The position numbers were made by a program, and so were the translations under genes. The notes beneath the pieces were generated by a model, which did not search any database, was not told the DNA's origin, and saw nothing but the letters and a program-made list of their open reading frames with translations. This document shows positions 39,606 through 48,469 of a stretch of DNA of 64,000 nucleotides, one piece after another. This stretch comes from Microbacterium kunmingense (GTDB lineage: Bacteria; Actinomycetota; Actinomycetes; Actinomycetales; Microbacteriaceae), in the NCBI RefSeq assembly GCF_023155745.1, contig NZ_JAKNUS010000002.1, positions 62,001 to 126,000 on the forward strand. Reading direction: 5' to 3'. Every line of letters begins with the position of its first letter. Within the stretch, counting starts at the first letter, position 1.

Positions 39606-41879
39606 CTAGAGCCGAGCGGGGGTCCGCGCATCGTCGGCGACGGCCGACGAGCTCGACGGAATGGGACGGAACCCGCGCAGCCGCAGGCTGTTGGTGACGA
39701 CGAAGACCGACGAGAGCGCCATCGCGGCGGCGGCGACCAGCGGGTTGAGCAGGCCCGCCATGGCGACGGGAATGGCTGCGACGTTGTACGCGAACGCCCA
39801 GAACAGGTTGCCCTTGATGGTGCGCAGGGTGCGCCGGGCCAGCCGCACCGCGTCGGCGACGACCAGCAGATCGCCCGAGACGACGGTGATGTCGCTGGCC
39901 GCGATCGCGGCATCCGTGCCTCCGCCCATGGCGATGCCCAGGTCTGCCGCGGCGAGGGCTGCGGCGTCGTTGACCCCGTCGCCGACCATCGCGACCGTGT
40001 GCCCCTGCTCCTGCAGCCGGCGCACCGCGTCGAGCTTGCCGGCCGGGGTGACGCCGGATCGCACCTCGTCGATGCCGACCTGGGCGGCGATGTGCCGGGC
40101 GGCACCATCGTTGTCGCCGGTGAGCAGCACCGGCGTCATGCCCAGCGCGCGGAAGCGGGCGATGGCCTCGACGCTGGTGGGCTTGACGGTGTCGGCCACC
40201 GCGATGAGGCCCAGCGGGCTCCCATCGCGGCCGACGGCGACGACGGTCGCACCGCCGTCTGCGAGGGCGCCGGCCTCCTGCTGCAGGTTGTCGTCGACGC
40301 GGATGCCCCACTGTTCCTGCAGCCAAGATGGGCGGCCGGCCACGACGAGCGAGCCGCCGACCATCCCCTGCACGCCGAGCCCGGCACGCGAGTCGAACGT
40401 GTCGGCGGGCGCAACCGCACCGACTTCGGCCACGACGGCCCGGGCGACGGGATGCTCTGATCCGGATTCGACCGCCGCCGCCGCCGAGGCGAGCAGCTCT
40501 TCGCCGCTGACACCGGGCGCGGGGCGAACGGCAGATACCGCCATGGTGCCGGTGGTCACCGTGCCGGTCTTGTCCAAGACGATGACGTCGACGTCGTGGG
40601 TCTGCTCCAGCACCTGCGGCCCGCGGATGAGGATACCCATCTGCGAGCCGCGTCCAGTGCCGACCAGCAGCGCGGTCGGGGTCGCGAGCCCCAGCGCGCA
40701 CGGGCAGGCGATGATGAGGGTCGCCACGGCGGCGGTGAATGCGAGCTCCAGGCTGCCGCCGGCGATCATCCAGCCGACGAACGCGGCGATGGACAGCAGG
40801 ATCACGACCGGCACGAACACCGCCGAGACGCGGTCGGCGAGGCGTTGCACCCGGGCCTTCCCGGTCTGCGCGTCTTCCATGAGCCGCCGCATCCGGGCCA
40901 ACTCCGTGTCGGCACCGACCCGGGTGATCTCCACGACCAGGCGCCCGCCGACGTTGACCGTCGCCCCGACGACGCGGGAGCCCACCCCCACCTCGACCGG
41001 CACGGACTCGCCCGTCAGCATGCTCGCGTCGACGGCCGAGGACCCGTCGACGACCAGACCGTCCGACGGGATCTTCTCGCCGGGACGCACCAGCACGGTG
41101 TCACCAACGGCGAGCTGATCGACCGGGATGCACTGCTCCACGCCGTCGACCAGGCGCACGGCGTCTCGCGCCCCCAGCTCGAGCAGCGCTCGCAGCGCCT
41201 CCGACGACGACTTCCGGGCCCGCGCTTCCGCGTAGCGCCCCGCCAGGAGGAACACCGTCACCAGCGCGGCGACCTCGAGGTAGATCTCGTCACCCCCGGC
41301 CTGGGGAGCGCCGATCAGAGTGAAGGTCATCGTCATGCCCGGGACCCCCGCGCCGCCGAAGAACAGCGCGAACAGCGACCACCCGAACGCCGCGGTCACG
41401 CCGACGCTGATCAGGGTGTCCATCGTCGCCGCACCGTGTCGGGCGTTGATCGCGGCGGCGCGGTGGAACGGCCACGCGCCCCACACCGCCACGGGAGCAG
41501 TGAGCGTCAGCGCCAGCCACTGCCAGTACTCGAACTGCAGCGCCGGGATCATCGACATGAGAGCGACCGGCACCGACAGCGCGGCGCTGATCAGCAGACG
41601 CCGACGCAGCGAGACGAGCTCGAGATCCACCGGCTCGGTGCCGTCATCGGGGGCGTCGGCCACCGGCGGCGCGGGAAGCGCAGCCTGGTAGCCGGCCGAC
41701 TCGACCGTCGCGATCAGCGCGGCTGGGTCGACGTCATCGCCGCGCACCCGAGCCTTCCCGGTTGCGTAATTGACGGTCGCCTCCACCCCGGGGAGCCTGT
41801 TGAGCTTGCGCTCGATGCGCGTCGCGCACGACGCGCACGTCATCCCGGTGATGTCGAGCTCGACATCACCCATGGTCAT
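39606..41879 (-). CDS. copA: Copper-translocating P1B ATPase, CopA type
   Basis: 757 residues. An N-terminal heavy-metal domain carries GMTCASC (about residues 12-18). The membrane part has [17 protein letters not shown] (Cu(I) site), DKTGTVTTG (phosphorylated Asp) and [10 protein letters not shown]. It pumps Cu(I) out of the cytoplasm. Its ATG overlaps the copZ stop by 4 nt. It is complete, unlike the copB gene downstream, so copper export should still work. Order in the operon: csoR, copZ, copA, copB, propeller lipoprotein. Confidence 0.96.
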   Translation of the reverse strand: MTMGDVELDITGMTCASCATRIERKLNRLPGVEATVNYATGKARVRGDDVDPAALIATVESAGYQAALPAPPVADAPDDGTEPVDLELVSLRRRLLISAALSVPVALMSMIPALQFEYWQWLALTLTAPVAVWGAWPFHRAAAINARHGAATMDTLISVGVTAAFGWSLFALFFGGAGVPGMTMTFTLIGAPQAGGDEIYLEVAALVTVFLLAGRYAEARARKSSSEALRALLELGARDAVRLVDGVEQCIPVDQLAVGDTVLVRPGEKIPSDGLVVDGSSAVDASMLTGESVPVEVGVGSRVVGATVNVGGRLVVEITRVGADTELARMRRLMEDAQTGKARVQRLADRVSAVFVPVVILLSIAAFVGWMIAGGSLELAFTAAVATLIIACPCALGLATPTALLVGTGRGSQMGILIRGPQVLEQTHDVDVIVLDKTGTVTTGTMAVSAVRPAPGVSGEELLASAAAAVESGSEHPVARAVVAEVGAVAPADTFDSRAGLGVQGMVGGSLVVAGRPSWLQEQWGIRVDDNLQQEAGALADGGATVVAVGRDGSPLGLIAVADTVKPTSVEAIARFRALGMTPVLLTGDNDGAARHIAAQVGIDEVRSGVTPAGKLDAVRRLQEQGHTVAMVGDGVNDAAALAAADLGIAMGGGTDAAIAASDITVVSGDLLVVADAVRLARRTLRTIKGNLFWAFAYNVAAIPVAMAGLLNPLVAAAAMALSSVFVVTNSLRLRGFRPIPSSSSAVADDARTPARL

Positions 41880-42208
41880 GACGTCACGCGCGCCAGGGTG
41901 TACCCGGCCTCTTCGACGGCTGACTGGATCTCGGCGTCGGCGATCGGCGCCGAACTGCGGATCTCGACCCGGGAGGCGCCACCGGCGTTCAGCTTCACCG
42001 AGACGTCGTCGACGCCCTCGATCGCCGAGAGCTCCTCGGTCACGCTGCTGACACAGTGCGAGCAGGTCATCCCCGACACGAACACCTCGGACGTCACTGC
42101 GCCGTCCATCGGCTTCGTCTCAGCGGATGCGGCGGCGGAGGGTGCGCAGCAGGCGCATCCCCCGCCGGCATCCTTCAGTCCCAGATCGATGCGGTTGTCG
42201 GTGGTCAT
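41876..42208 (-). CDS. copZ: Copper chaperone with Cys-rich N-terminal extension, copy 1
   Basis: 110 residues. The HMA domain (about 43-110) holds GMTCSHC, the Cu(I) site. It is preceded by an extension with GGGCACC at about residues 15-21, a four-residue Cys-x-Cys-Cys cluster that could hold a second copper. Delivers copper to CopA or CsoR. The ATG at 42208 has GAAGGAG about 6 nt upstream. Overlaps copA by 4 nt. Its paralogue at 53772 has the same extension. Confidence 0.9.
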   Translation of the reverse strand: MTTDNRIDLGLKDAGGGCACCAPSAAASAETKPMDGAVTSEVFVSGMTCSHCVSSVTEELSAIEGVDDVSVKLNAGGASRVEIRSSAPIADAEIQSAVEEAGYTLARVTS

Positions 42209-42233
42209 GGTGTCTCCTTCATCGTCGGGGGTC

Positions 42234-42503
42234 TCAGGAACGCACAAGGCGGGCGATGGCATCGTTGGCCTCACGGATCTTCTCCGCCGCGACCGGGCCA
42301 CCCTCGGCACTGGCTTCCGCCACGCAGTGGCTCAGGTGATCACCGAGAAGACTGAGAGCCACCGTCTCGAGCGCCCTGGTCGCCGCCGACACCTGCGTGA
42401 GGATGTCGATGCAGTACTTGTCTTCCTCGACCATCCGCGCGATGCCCCGCACCTGCCCTTCGGCACGTCGCAGCCTCTTGAGCAGGTCATCCTTGTTTGC
42501 CAC
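42234..42503 (-). CDS. csoR: CsoR-family copper-sensing repressor, copy 1
   Basis: 89 residues, all helical. RRAEGQVRGIARM opens the DUF156 fold; the copper ligands Cys (KYCID), His and Cys (GDHLSHC) have the spacing seen in CsoR. The GTG at 42503 is chosen because the fold begins just after it; the longer frame reads through the operator. It binds the CsoR box 23 bp upstream and is released by Cu(I), switching on its own operon. Confidence 0.93.
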   Translation of the reverse strand: MANKDDLLKRLRRAEGQVRGIARMVEEDKYCIDILTQVSAATRALETVALSLLGDHLSHCVAEASAEGGPVAAEKIREANDAIARLVRS

Positions 42504-42525
42504 GTAGCCGTTCAGATGGGCGACT

Positions 42526-42542
42526 ATACCCCCCGTGGGTAT
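42526..42542. promoter_or_regulatory. CsoR box 1 (ATACCC-N5-GGGTAT)
   Basis: ATACCC-CCCGT-GGGTAT is a perfect 6-bp inverted repeat with a 5-bp spacer. It lies between csoR and the divergent DUF305 gene and overlaps a TATAGT-like -10 of csoR, so it could control both directions. The same box recurs at 51279-51295 and 54486-54502. Confidence 0.85.
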
Positions 42543-42666
42543 GCACGTCAATGCTCCTTTACTCTACCCCGGCACGGTATGGCAAGGCCCGTGTGCCGAT
42601 CAGCCGCCGAGAGGTAGCGTGCTGGCTTCATACATGGGCCAGCCTCCCTACTCGAAAGGACGCGTC

Positions 42667-43257
42667 ATGCCGGAAGAACCGCAGCACACCGACCAGCAGG
42701 ACCGGAGCGAGACCCGCAAGTCACGCGCGATGTACATCCGATTCGGCGCCATGATCCTCACCGCGGTCGTCGTGATGTACTTCGTCATGTTCGCCGGCTC
42801 GTGGGAATGGGGCCACATCCGTCTCAGCGAGAGCCGCATCTTCATGGCGATCACCATGGGCGGGACGATGGTGCTCATCATGCTCGCCTGGATGCTCGAC
42901 ATGTACAAGAACACCAAGGCGAACATCGCGATCATCGTCGCCGGAGTTCTGCTGGTCGGCGGTGGCATCTATCTGGATCGCAGCCAGATCACGGTCGACG
43001 ACATCGGATTCATGCAGGGCATGATCCCCCACCACTCTCTCGCGATCACCCGATCGGAACGGGCTCAGATACAAGACGTGCGCGTCTGCGAACTCGCCGT
43101 CGCGATCAGTGAGGCGCAGAAGCGCGAGATCCTCGAGATGGATTGGCTCACCGCAGACATCCGGGAGAATGGCCTGGCTCTGACATCGGAAGACGCCCAG
43201 GCGCGCCCCGTGCCGACATTCGACGAACCAGCTGATCGCCAGTGCGCTGATCGCTGA
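42667..43257 (+). CDS. DUF305 membrane protein, copper module 1
   Basis: 196 residues. Three membrane helices (about 25-45, 58-78, 85-103), then an extracytoplasmic DUF305-type segment with FMQGMIPHHSLAI, whose histidine pair is the hallmark of the family and a plausible metal site. AAAGGA lies 7 nt before the ATG. Divergent from csoR across CsoR box 1, so probably copper-induced. Confidence 0.82.
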   Translation: MPEEPQHTDQQDRSETRKSRAMYIRFGAMILTAVVVMYFVMFAGSWEWGHIRLSESRIFMAITMGGTMVLIMLAWMLDMYKNTKANIAIIVAGVLLVGGGIYLDRSQITVDDIGFMQGMIPHHSLAITRSERAQIQDVRVCELAVAISEAQKREILEMDWLTADIRENGLALTSEDAQARPVPTFDEPADRQCADR

Positions 43258-43432
43258 CTGGCCGGGCGTGTCCGCGCTGGCGACCGAGAGGCGTCGCGCA
43301 ACGTCGGCATGGCCGGACTCAGCCCCGGTCGTGTCGACTCCGGACGTGAGAGTCGGCGCCCGTCGGCGATGATGTCGATCGCCCTTGCAGCGCCGTGCGA
43401 TTACTCTGAACGCGAGGGGAGGTGAGATCTCG

Positions 43433-43846
43433 GTGATCGCTATCTCACAGCATCCGCGCCGCTCCGTTTTCGGGGCGGGCCGTTCTGTGTTCCTGCTCAT
43501 CGTCCTCACTGCCGCGCTCGCGTTCGGACTGATGGCGATGCACGCGCTGAACACCCCCACCACTCATACCGAGCCTGCCGCGATATCGATGCCCGACGCG
43601 GGCTCCCCCTCGGATCCTCACGCATCATCGACCGACGCGGGCTGTGCGGACTGCGGCGGGCACGAGGCCATGCTGGCAATGGCGTGCGTGTTCGCCCTCC
43701 TGGCCGCGACGCTCCTGATTCTGCTTCCCCGCGTCGGCGTCAGTTGGGGTGTCGCGTTCGGCCGAGCCGGACCAGTCCCGATCACCGGCCGGATCCCGTC
43801 GACGCGGCCGCCGTCGCTTCTCGTTCTCTGCATCAGTCGTACGTGA
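43433..43846 (+). CDS. DUF6153-like membrane protein, copy 1
   Basis: 137 residues with two membrane helices (about 17-38 and 78-98) and an outside loop rich in His, Asp and Cys (GCADCGGHEA). This matches the small DUF6153-type proteins of actinobacterial copper loci; function unknown, metal binding outside the membrane is inferred. The GTG at 43433 follows GGGGAGGTGA by 7 nt. A paralogue with the same Cys-x2-Cys/His loop is at 47058. Confidence 0.7.
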   Translation: MIAISQHPRRSVFGAGRSVFLLIVLTAALAFGLMAMHALNTPTTHTEPAAISMPDAGSPSDPHASSTDAGCADCGGHEAMLAMACVFALLAATLLILLPRVGVSWGVAFGRAGPVPITGRIPSTRPPSLLVLCISRT

Positions 43847-43934
43847 TCTCAGCCCGCTGATCTATAGGTCAGCCGAGCTTCCGCGTGCGATCGCCCCGAT
43901 CGTGCGCATCACACACGACTGAGGAAAACCCCAA

Positions 43935-44516
43935 TTGAAGAACCGCATTGCGGCGACCGCCGCAACCGCCCTTACCGCCATACTCGCCCTCGCCGGTTGC
44001 GCCAGCACCGCAACCGGACCGGGTGATATGCCCGGAACGGACTCATCGACATCCGCGGACGCCGACGCGAACAGCGCCGATGTGCAGTTCGCGATGATGA
44101 TGATCCCTCACCACGAACAAGCTGTCGAGATGGCCGAGATGGTCCTCGCGAAGGACGACATCGACGAGCGCGTCGTGGCCCTGGCCGAACAGATCAAGGC
44201 CGCCCAAGGCCCGGAGATCGAGCTGATGGAGTCATGGCTCGATGACTGGGGCACCCCGATGGGGGACATGGACGGAATGGATCACGGAGGGATGATGTCG
44301 GACACGGACATGCGCGCCCTTCAGGATGCCACCGGCGTGGAGGCGTCGCGTCTCTTCCTGGAGCAGATGATCGTGCACCACGAGGGCGCGATCCAGATGG
44401 CGCAGACCGAGGTGGAACACGGTCAGAACGCTGATGTGATCGCCCTCGCCGAGAACATCATCGCCTCGCAAACCACGGAGATCACCACGATGGAGGAGAT
44501 TCTCGCCACCCTTTGA
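43935..44516 (+). CDS. DUF305 lipoprotein
   Basis: 193 residues. The signal peptide ends in LALAGCAS (lipidated Cys about residue 22). Two DUF305 motifs follow: MMMIPHHEQAVEMAEMVL and LEQMIVHHEGAIQMAQTE, each with a His-His pair, and a Met/His/Asp-rich linker (GDMDGMDHGGMM) that resembles periplasmic copper-binding loops. TTG start with GAGGAA 9 nt upstream. Probably an extracytoplasmic copper binder. Confidence 0.85.
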   Translation: MKNRIAATAATALTAILALAGCASTATGPGDMPGTDSSTSADADANSADVQFAMMMIPHHEQAVEMAEMVLAKDDIDERVVALAEQIKAAQGPEIELMESWLDDWGTPMGDMDGMDHGGMMSDTDMRALQDATGVEASRLFLEQMIVHHEGAIQMAQTEVEHGQNADVIALAENIIASQTTEITTMEEILATL

Positions 44517-44517
44517 T

Positions 44518-44553
44518 TGTACTGGGCCGGTCAGACCTGGCCGGCCCAGTACA
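44518..44553. terminator. Stem-loop after the DUF305 lipoprotein gene
   Basis: GTACTGGGCCGG and CCGGCCCAGTAC pair perfectly over 12 bp (13 with the flanking T-A) around a 10-nt loop. It directly follows the stop codon. No T-run, as is usual in GC-rich genomes. A terminator is likely. Confidence 0.7.
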
Positions 44554-45155
44554 TGGACAAGGGACTGCTGCCCGGATAGGTGACAGGTCAAAGCGTCACC
44601 TACTCGTGCAGTATTCCCGATTGCGGCCTTCTGACTTCCGGCGGAGTCACCTGCGGGTCGCCCAGCTCGATTCAGCACAAGAAAGCCCAGGCCAGCAGCC
44701 GGTGCGACACCTCACCAGATGGCCGCAGGGTGTTGCGCTCCGGGGTCACCTGGGCGGTCACTTGGCGCAATCGGCATGCGTTTCCGCCACGTTCTACATG
44801 TGGAATGCATCCGCGATAATGGCGCCTGACCAGGGATTTTTCTGCGGAGACGGAAGGATTTGAACTCTGAAGGTTCGACATTTCCAACATTTCGACGGCC
44901 ACAGTCCCGCATGATTCCGCGGAATCACTGCTTTCCACGCTGTGCTCAGTGACGGTCGTTTGCGGTCGATTCTTCCCAAACGTTTCCCACGTGCCGGAGC
45001 CGTTCGGGCGAGCGATCCCGGGGATCTGCGGCCCGGCTACCACCCGCGTCGATCACGTCTCCGGCCACTCAGTGTTAGCCCGTGCGCGGCCGCAGGTCGG
45101 GACGTTCGTCCCGACCTGCGCCGTCCGTATCGGACGTAGGGTGGACGTGTCCTCG
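44554..45155. other. Gene-free junction between the two copper modules
   Basis: About 600 bp with no convincing gene. It holds the GGGGTCACCTGGG repeat (44741-44767, matching 35834-35860) and the second tRNA-Ser fragment (44843-44864). Short frames here have no family similarity. It looks like an old integration junction. Confidence 0.5.
44843..44864 (-). repeat. tRNA-Ser(GCT) 3' fragment, copy 2
   Basis: 22 bp identical to 35616-35637 and in the same orientation, covering the T arm 3' half and acceptor strand of tRNA-Ser; the CCA is replaced (the minus strand reads CCGCAGA) and the sequence diverges before the T loop ends. With copy 1 it brackets the 9.2-kb segment holding copper module 1. 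Confidence 0.7.
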
Positions 45156-45172
45156 ACACCCACCCAGGGTAT
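45156..45172. promoter_or_regulatory. Imperfect CsoR box upstream of the oxidase operon
   Basis: ACACCC-ACCCA-GGGTAT differs from the perfect boxes at one position of the left half. It lies 53 bp upstream of the SHOCT gene that leads into the multicopper oxidase, so CsoR control of this operon is plausible. Confidence 0.5.
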
Positions 45173-45224
45173 GCGCGAGGTCATCGCAGGTCTTGGTGAC
45201 CTGTCCAGAAGGAGTGGTGTTCTG

Positions 45225-45527
45225 ATGATGTGGGATGACGGCGACGGCGGCTACGACATGGGCTTCGGGATGGGCATGGGCTGGGGCTGGGGTTGGCTGT
45301 GGGTCATCCTCATCCTGATCGGGATCGGGCTGCTGGTGTTCGTGGCGATCCGGCTGAGCACGCGCACGAACGCGGCCCCGCCCGCCGCCGCACCTCCCGC
45401 GGTCGGCACGCCGGCCCCAGGGGCTGAGGTGTCGTCGGCGCGGCGGATCCTCGAGGAGCGGTACGCGCGCGGTGAGATCGACACGGATGAGTTCAACGAA
45501 CGTATGCGTACTCTCAACGGCGCATGA
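45225..45527 (+). CDS. Small membrane protein with SHOCT domain
   Basis: 100 residues. A Gly/Met/Trp-rich start (GFGMGMGWGWGW), one membrane helix (about 24-45), a Pro/Ala linker, then the SHOCT motif ARRILEERYARGEIDTDEF at the C-terminus. SHOCT proteins are common in copper loci, usually next to oxidases; function unknown. The ATG at 45225 is 10 nt after GAAGGAG; the following ATG is an alternative. It overlaps the oxidase gene by 4 nt. Confidence 0.8.
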   Translation: MMWDDGDGGYDMGFGMGMGWGWGWLWVILILIGIGLLVFVAIRLSTRTNAAPPAAAPPAVGTPAPGAEVSSARRILEERYARGEIDTDEFNERMRTLNGA

Positions 45528-46984
45528 GCGGGGGGATCACACGCCGGCAGGCTCTGACGATCGGCGCTCTCGGTGTGGGCGCGCTCGGCATCGGCGCGAC
45601 CGGGTTGGTGTGGACGACGGTCGGATCACAGACCTCCGGGAGCGGAACGGCGACCGCGACGTCGGGGGCGGCCGGGTGGGTCGAGCCGTCGGTGCTGGAG
45701 TCGGTCGACGGTGTGCTCGATGTCACGTTGCAGGCGGCCGAGCGGGAGGTGGAGGTCGGTGGCGCGTCGGTGCGGATGCTGACCTACAACGGCACCGTTC
45801 CCGGACCCACGCTTCACCTCCGTCCCGGTGATCTCCTGCGGGTGCGGCTGCAGAACGACCTCACCGACCCGACGAATCTGCACACGCACGGTCTGCTGGT
45901 GTCGGCATCCGACAACAGCGACAACCCGTTCCTGCGCATCGGTGCCGGGGAGAGCTTCGACTACGAGATCCAGCTCCCGGACGATCACCCGGCCGGAGTG
46001 TTCTGGTACCACCCGCATCATCACGAGCTGGTCGCCGATCAGGTGTTCGCCGGCCTGTACGGTGCGATCATCGTGGACGAGGAGGACTGGTCCCAGGCGC
46101 CGCCGCGGGTCGTGGTCGTCTCGGACGTGACGATCACAGATGGTGCGGTCGCGTCGGTGTCGGGAGTCGAGCGGATGCTGGGACGCACCGGCGAGGTGCT
46201 GCTGGTCAACGGCCAGCCCTCCCCGACGCTTCCCGCGCCCGCGGAATCGGAGCAGCGACTCCTGATCGTCAACGCGTGCACGAGCCGCTACCTCGACCTG
46301 CGACTGGGCGACCTGGACGCCCGGGTGCGCGGGATCGACTCACACCGCCGCACCCCACAGTCCGCGGATCGGCTGGTCCTCGCCCCGGGGAACCGCGCCG
46401 ATGTCGTGATCACCACTCCCACAGCGGCGACGGACCTGGTGGCTGCCGCCTACGACCGAGGACAGGCGGGGATGGGGATGATGGGCGGCGGTTCCACGAC
46501 GTCGCCCGAGGCTGTCGTGCTCACCGTGGTCCCGGATGCCGGAGCGACGCCCCCCGTGGTCGCCGACCCGGTCGTGAGTACCCGCCGCGACCTTCGCGAG
46601 ACTGCGGTCGACGGCACGCGGACGCTCACGATGAGCATGGGCATGGGCGGCGGCGCGGGCATGCGGTTCCTGATCGACGGGCGCGCGTTCGATGCGGGCC
46701 GGACCGATCAGAGTGTGACGATCGGGACCGTCGAGGACTGGACGATCGTGAACGTGTCGCCGATGGACCACCCGTTCCACCTGCACGTCTGGCCGATGCA
46801 GGTCCTCCGCGCGGGAAGCGCCGACGTTACCGGTGTGGACGTCCGAGACGTCGTCGACGTGCCCGCGGGGACGTCGGTCACGGTGCGGATCGCGTTCGAC
46901 CGGTTCCCCGGCCAGACCGTCTACCACTGCCACATCCTCGACCACGAAGACCTCGGCATGATGGGTGTCGTCGACGCCGCGTAA
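45524..46984 (+). CDS. Multicopper oxidase, Tat-exported
   Basis: 486 residues. The N-terminus ITRRQALTIGAL plus a hydrophobic stretch is a twin-arginine signal. All four copper motifs are present: LHTHG, WYHPHHH, HPFHLHVWP and YHCHILDHEDLGMM (the last with the type 1 copper Cys, His and Met). Probably oxidises Cu(I) to the less toxic Cu(II) outside the membrane. Met-rich segments (GMGMMGGG; SMGMGGGAGM) resemble the copper-binding loops of CueO-type enzymes. Overlaps the SHOCT gene by 4 nt. Confidence 0.95.
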   Translation: MSGGITRRQALTIGALGVGALGIGATGLVWTTVGSQTSGSGTATATSGAAGWVEPSVLESVDGVLDVTLQAAEREVEVGGASVRMLTYNGTVPGPTLHLRPGDLLRVRLQNDLTDPTNLHTHGLLVSASDNSDNPFLRIGAGESFDYEIQLPDDHPAGVFWYHPHHHELVADQVFAGLYGAIIVDEEDWSQAPPRVVVVSDVTITDGAVASVSGVERMLGRTGEVLLVNGQPSPTLPAPAESEQRLLIVNACTSRYLDLRLGDLDARVRGIDSHRRTPQSADRLVLAPGNRADVVITTPTAATDLVAAAYDRGQAGMGMMGGGSTTSPEAVVLTVVPDAGATPPVVADPVVSTRRDLRETAVDGTRTLTMSMGMGGGAGMRFLIDGRAFDAGRTDQSVTIGTVEDWTIVNVSPMDHPFHLHVWPMQVLRAGSADVTGVDVRDVVDVPAGTSVTVRIAFDRFPGQTVYHCHILDHEDLGMMGVVDAA

Positions 46985-47000
46985 CCCCGCGCTCGCCCCG

Positions 47001-47025
47001 CGGGCTCGCCCGCCGGGCGAGCCCG
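47001..47025. terminator. Stem-loop after the multicopper oxidase gene
   Basis: CGGGCTCGCCC and GGGCGAGCCCG pair over 11 bp around a 3-nt loop, 16 bp after the oxidase stop codon. No T-run. It may end or attenuate the oxidase transcript before the DUF6153-like gene. Confidence 0.65.
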
Positions 47026-47057
47026 GCTACGATGGCTGGGTGCCGAAGGGGCAGCGG

Positions 47058-47525
47058 ATGAACGAGCGGTCGAACGCAGCGGGTGGCGGCAGCGCCTCCC
47101 GCCGGTGGTTCGCCGTGATCGTGGTGTCGCTGCTGATGGCCGGGCTGGTCGGCATGCACGCATTGTGGACCGGGTCCTCGACAGCACACACCGAAACGAC
47201 GTCGACGCTGATCGCGGCCGACTCGACAGGGGGAGGCCATGACGCCGCTGCCGTGTCGGCATCCGTGGCCGCGTCGGCACCGTTGTCGGCGCCGGCCGAT
47301 CTCAGCGCCGACTGCGCGGGGTGTGCGACGGTCGGCAGCCATGATGTCGCGGCGATGTGCGTGACCGCGCTGATCCTCATCGTTCTGCTCGCCGTTCGAG
47401 CTCTGCCCAGAGAGGTGCGCATCGGCGTCGCTGCGATGGCCCTCAGCCGACTTGTGGGCGCGATGCGCGCGAGTGCGCGCCCCTCCTCGCCGGATCTGAC
47501 GGCGCTTTCGATCAGTCGCACGTGA
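47058..47525 (+). CDS. DUF6153-like membrane protein, copy 2
   Basis: 155 residues, two membrane helices (about 17-37 and 95-115), with an outside loop containing DCAGCATVGSHD. The loop parallels that of the copy at 43433, giving a shared Cys-x2-Cys...His pattern that could bind copper. The ATG at 47058 follows AAGGGGC; a GTG 18 nt earlier is possible. First of a run that continues through the propeller lipoprotein, APC permease, TlpA and CcdA genes. Confidence 0.7.
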   Translation: MNERSNAAGGGSASRRWFAVIVVSLLMAGLVGMHALWTGSSTAHTETTSTLIAADSTGGGHDAAAVSASVAASAPLSAPADLSADCAGCATVGSHDVAAMCVTALILIVLLAVRALPREVRIGVAAMALSRLVGAMRASARPSSPDLTALSISRT

Positions 47526-47604
47526 GGGGTGCGCCCGACTTGTCGGGCTCGCCTGGTCTTCGCCGTTTCGGCGCCACCCCTTCACCTTGATCAAGAGAAC
47601 CCTC

Positions 47605-48441
47605 ATGCACTTCCGCGTTCGCGCGGCGGTGGCCATTGCCGCTGTCGCCACCCTCAGCCTCACCGCCTGCACCGCACAGACCACCACCGCGGGCGACGAC
47701 CACTCGTCCGCCCTGTCCACCCACGTCCACGCGATCATCACCGACCCGGCAACCGGCACCACGATCCTCGGCACCCACGACGGTCTCCTCCCGGTCGATG
47801 CCGACGGCGGCATCGGGGACCCGATCGGCGGGTACGAATTCGACGCGATGGGGCTCGCCGTCACCGGCGACGCCTTCGTCGCGTCCGGCCACCCCGGCGC
47901 GAACACCCCCGCAGAGTGGGGATCCCCGCACCTCGGCATCATCCGCAGCGACGACGCCGGCCAGACCTGGTCCCCCATCGCGTACACGAGCGAGAAGGAC
48001 TTCCACGCCCTGACCGCCGGACCCGACGGCACCCTGTACGGGCTCTCGACCGACGAGCCGGCCGTTCTGACCAGCACAGACGGCGGTTCGACCTGGACAG
48101 CAGCGGGCGCGAACATTTCCGCGTACGCGCTCACCGTCGACGACACCGGCACCGTCTACGCCACCACCCCCGGCGGGGTTCTGTTCAGCGTGGACGGCGC
48201 AGTCACCTTCGCGCCCGTCCCGGATGCGCCGACACTTTATCTACTGTCGGCATCCCCCGACCACTCGACGCTGGTCGGAGTCGACGTCGAAGGCACGATC
48301 TGGACGAGCGCGGACGCCGCCGTATCGTGGGTCGAAGCGGGCAGCGCGGACGGCCAGGCGCAGGCGATCGCTCTCACCTCGTCGGGAGAGATCGCCGTGG
48401 CCGACGACAGCGGGCTCCGGCTCCTCGGCGGCGACCAGTGA
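47605..48441 (+). CDS. Beta-propeller (BNR/sialidase-like) lipoprotein, copper module 2
   Basis: 278 residues. The lipobox is LSLTACTA (Cys about residue 20); the propeller repeats SDDAGQTW, STDGGSTW and SVDGAVTF follow a His-containing start (STHVHAIIT). It is clearly related to the lipoprotein at 36568 with the same repeat pattern (GEKDFHALTA in one, SEKDFHALTA in the other). The ATG at 47605 is chosen; a TTG at 47587 is possible. A catalytic role is unproven. Confidence 0.8.
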   Translation: MHFRVRAAVAIAAVATLSLTACTAQTTTAGDDHSSALSTHVHAIITDPATGTTILGTHDGLLPVDADGGIGDPIGGYEFDAMGLAVTGDAFVASGHPGANTPAEWGSPHLGIIRSDDAGQTWSPIAYTSEKDFHALTAGPDGTLYGLSTDEPAVLTSTDGGSTWTAAGANISAYALTVDDTGTVYATTPGGVLFSVDGAVTFAPVPDAPTLYLLSASPDHSTLVGVDVEGTIWTSADAAVSWVEAGSADGQAQAIALTSSGEIAVADDSGLRLLGGDQ

Positions 48442-48469
48442 TCCGGGGCCTGCGATTCGGGAGGTGCAC

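Noticed and set aside
39556..40701. Alternative minus-strand frame inside copA (381 codons)
   Set aside because: Arginine-rich shadow frame of copA; the CopA frame has all P-type ATPase motifs.
44513..44863. Plus-strand frame of 116 codons between the copper modules
   Set aside because: Starts inside a terminator-like hairpin, ends in the tRNA-Ser fragment, no ribosome site or similarity.
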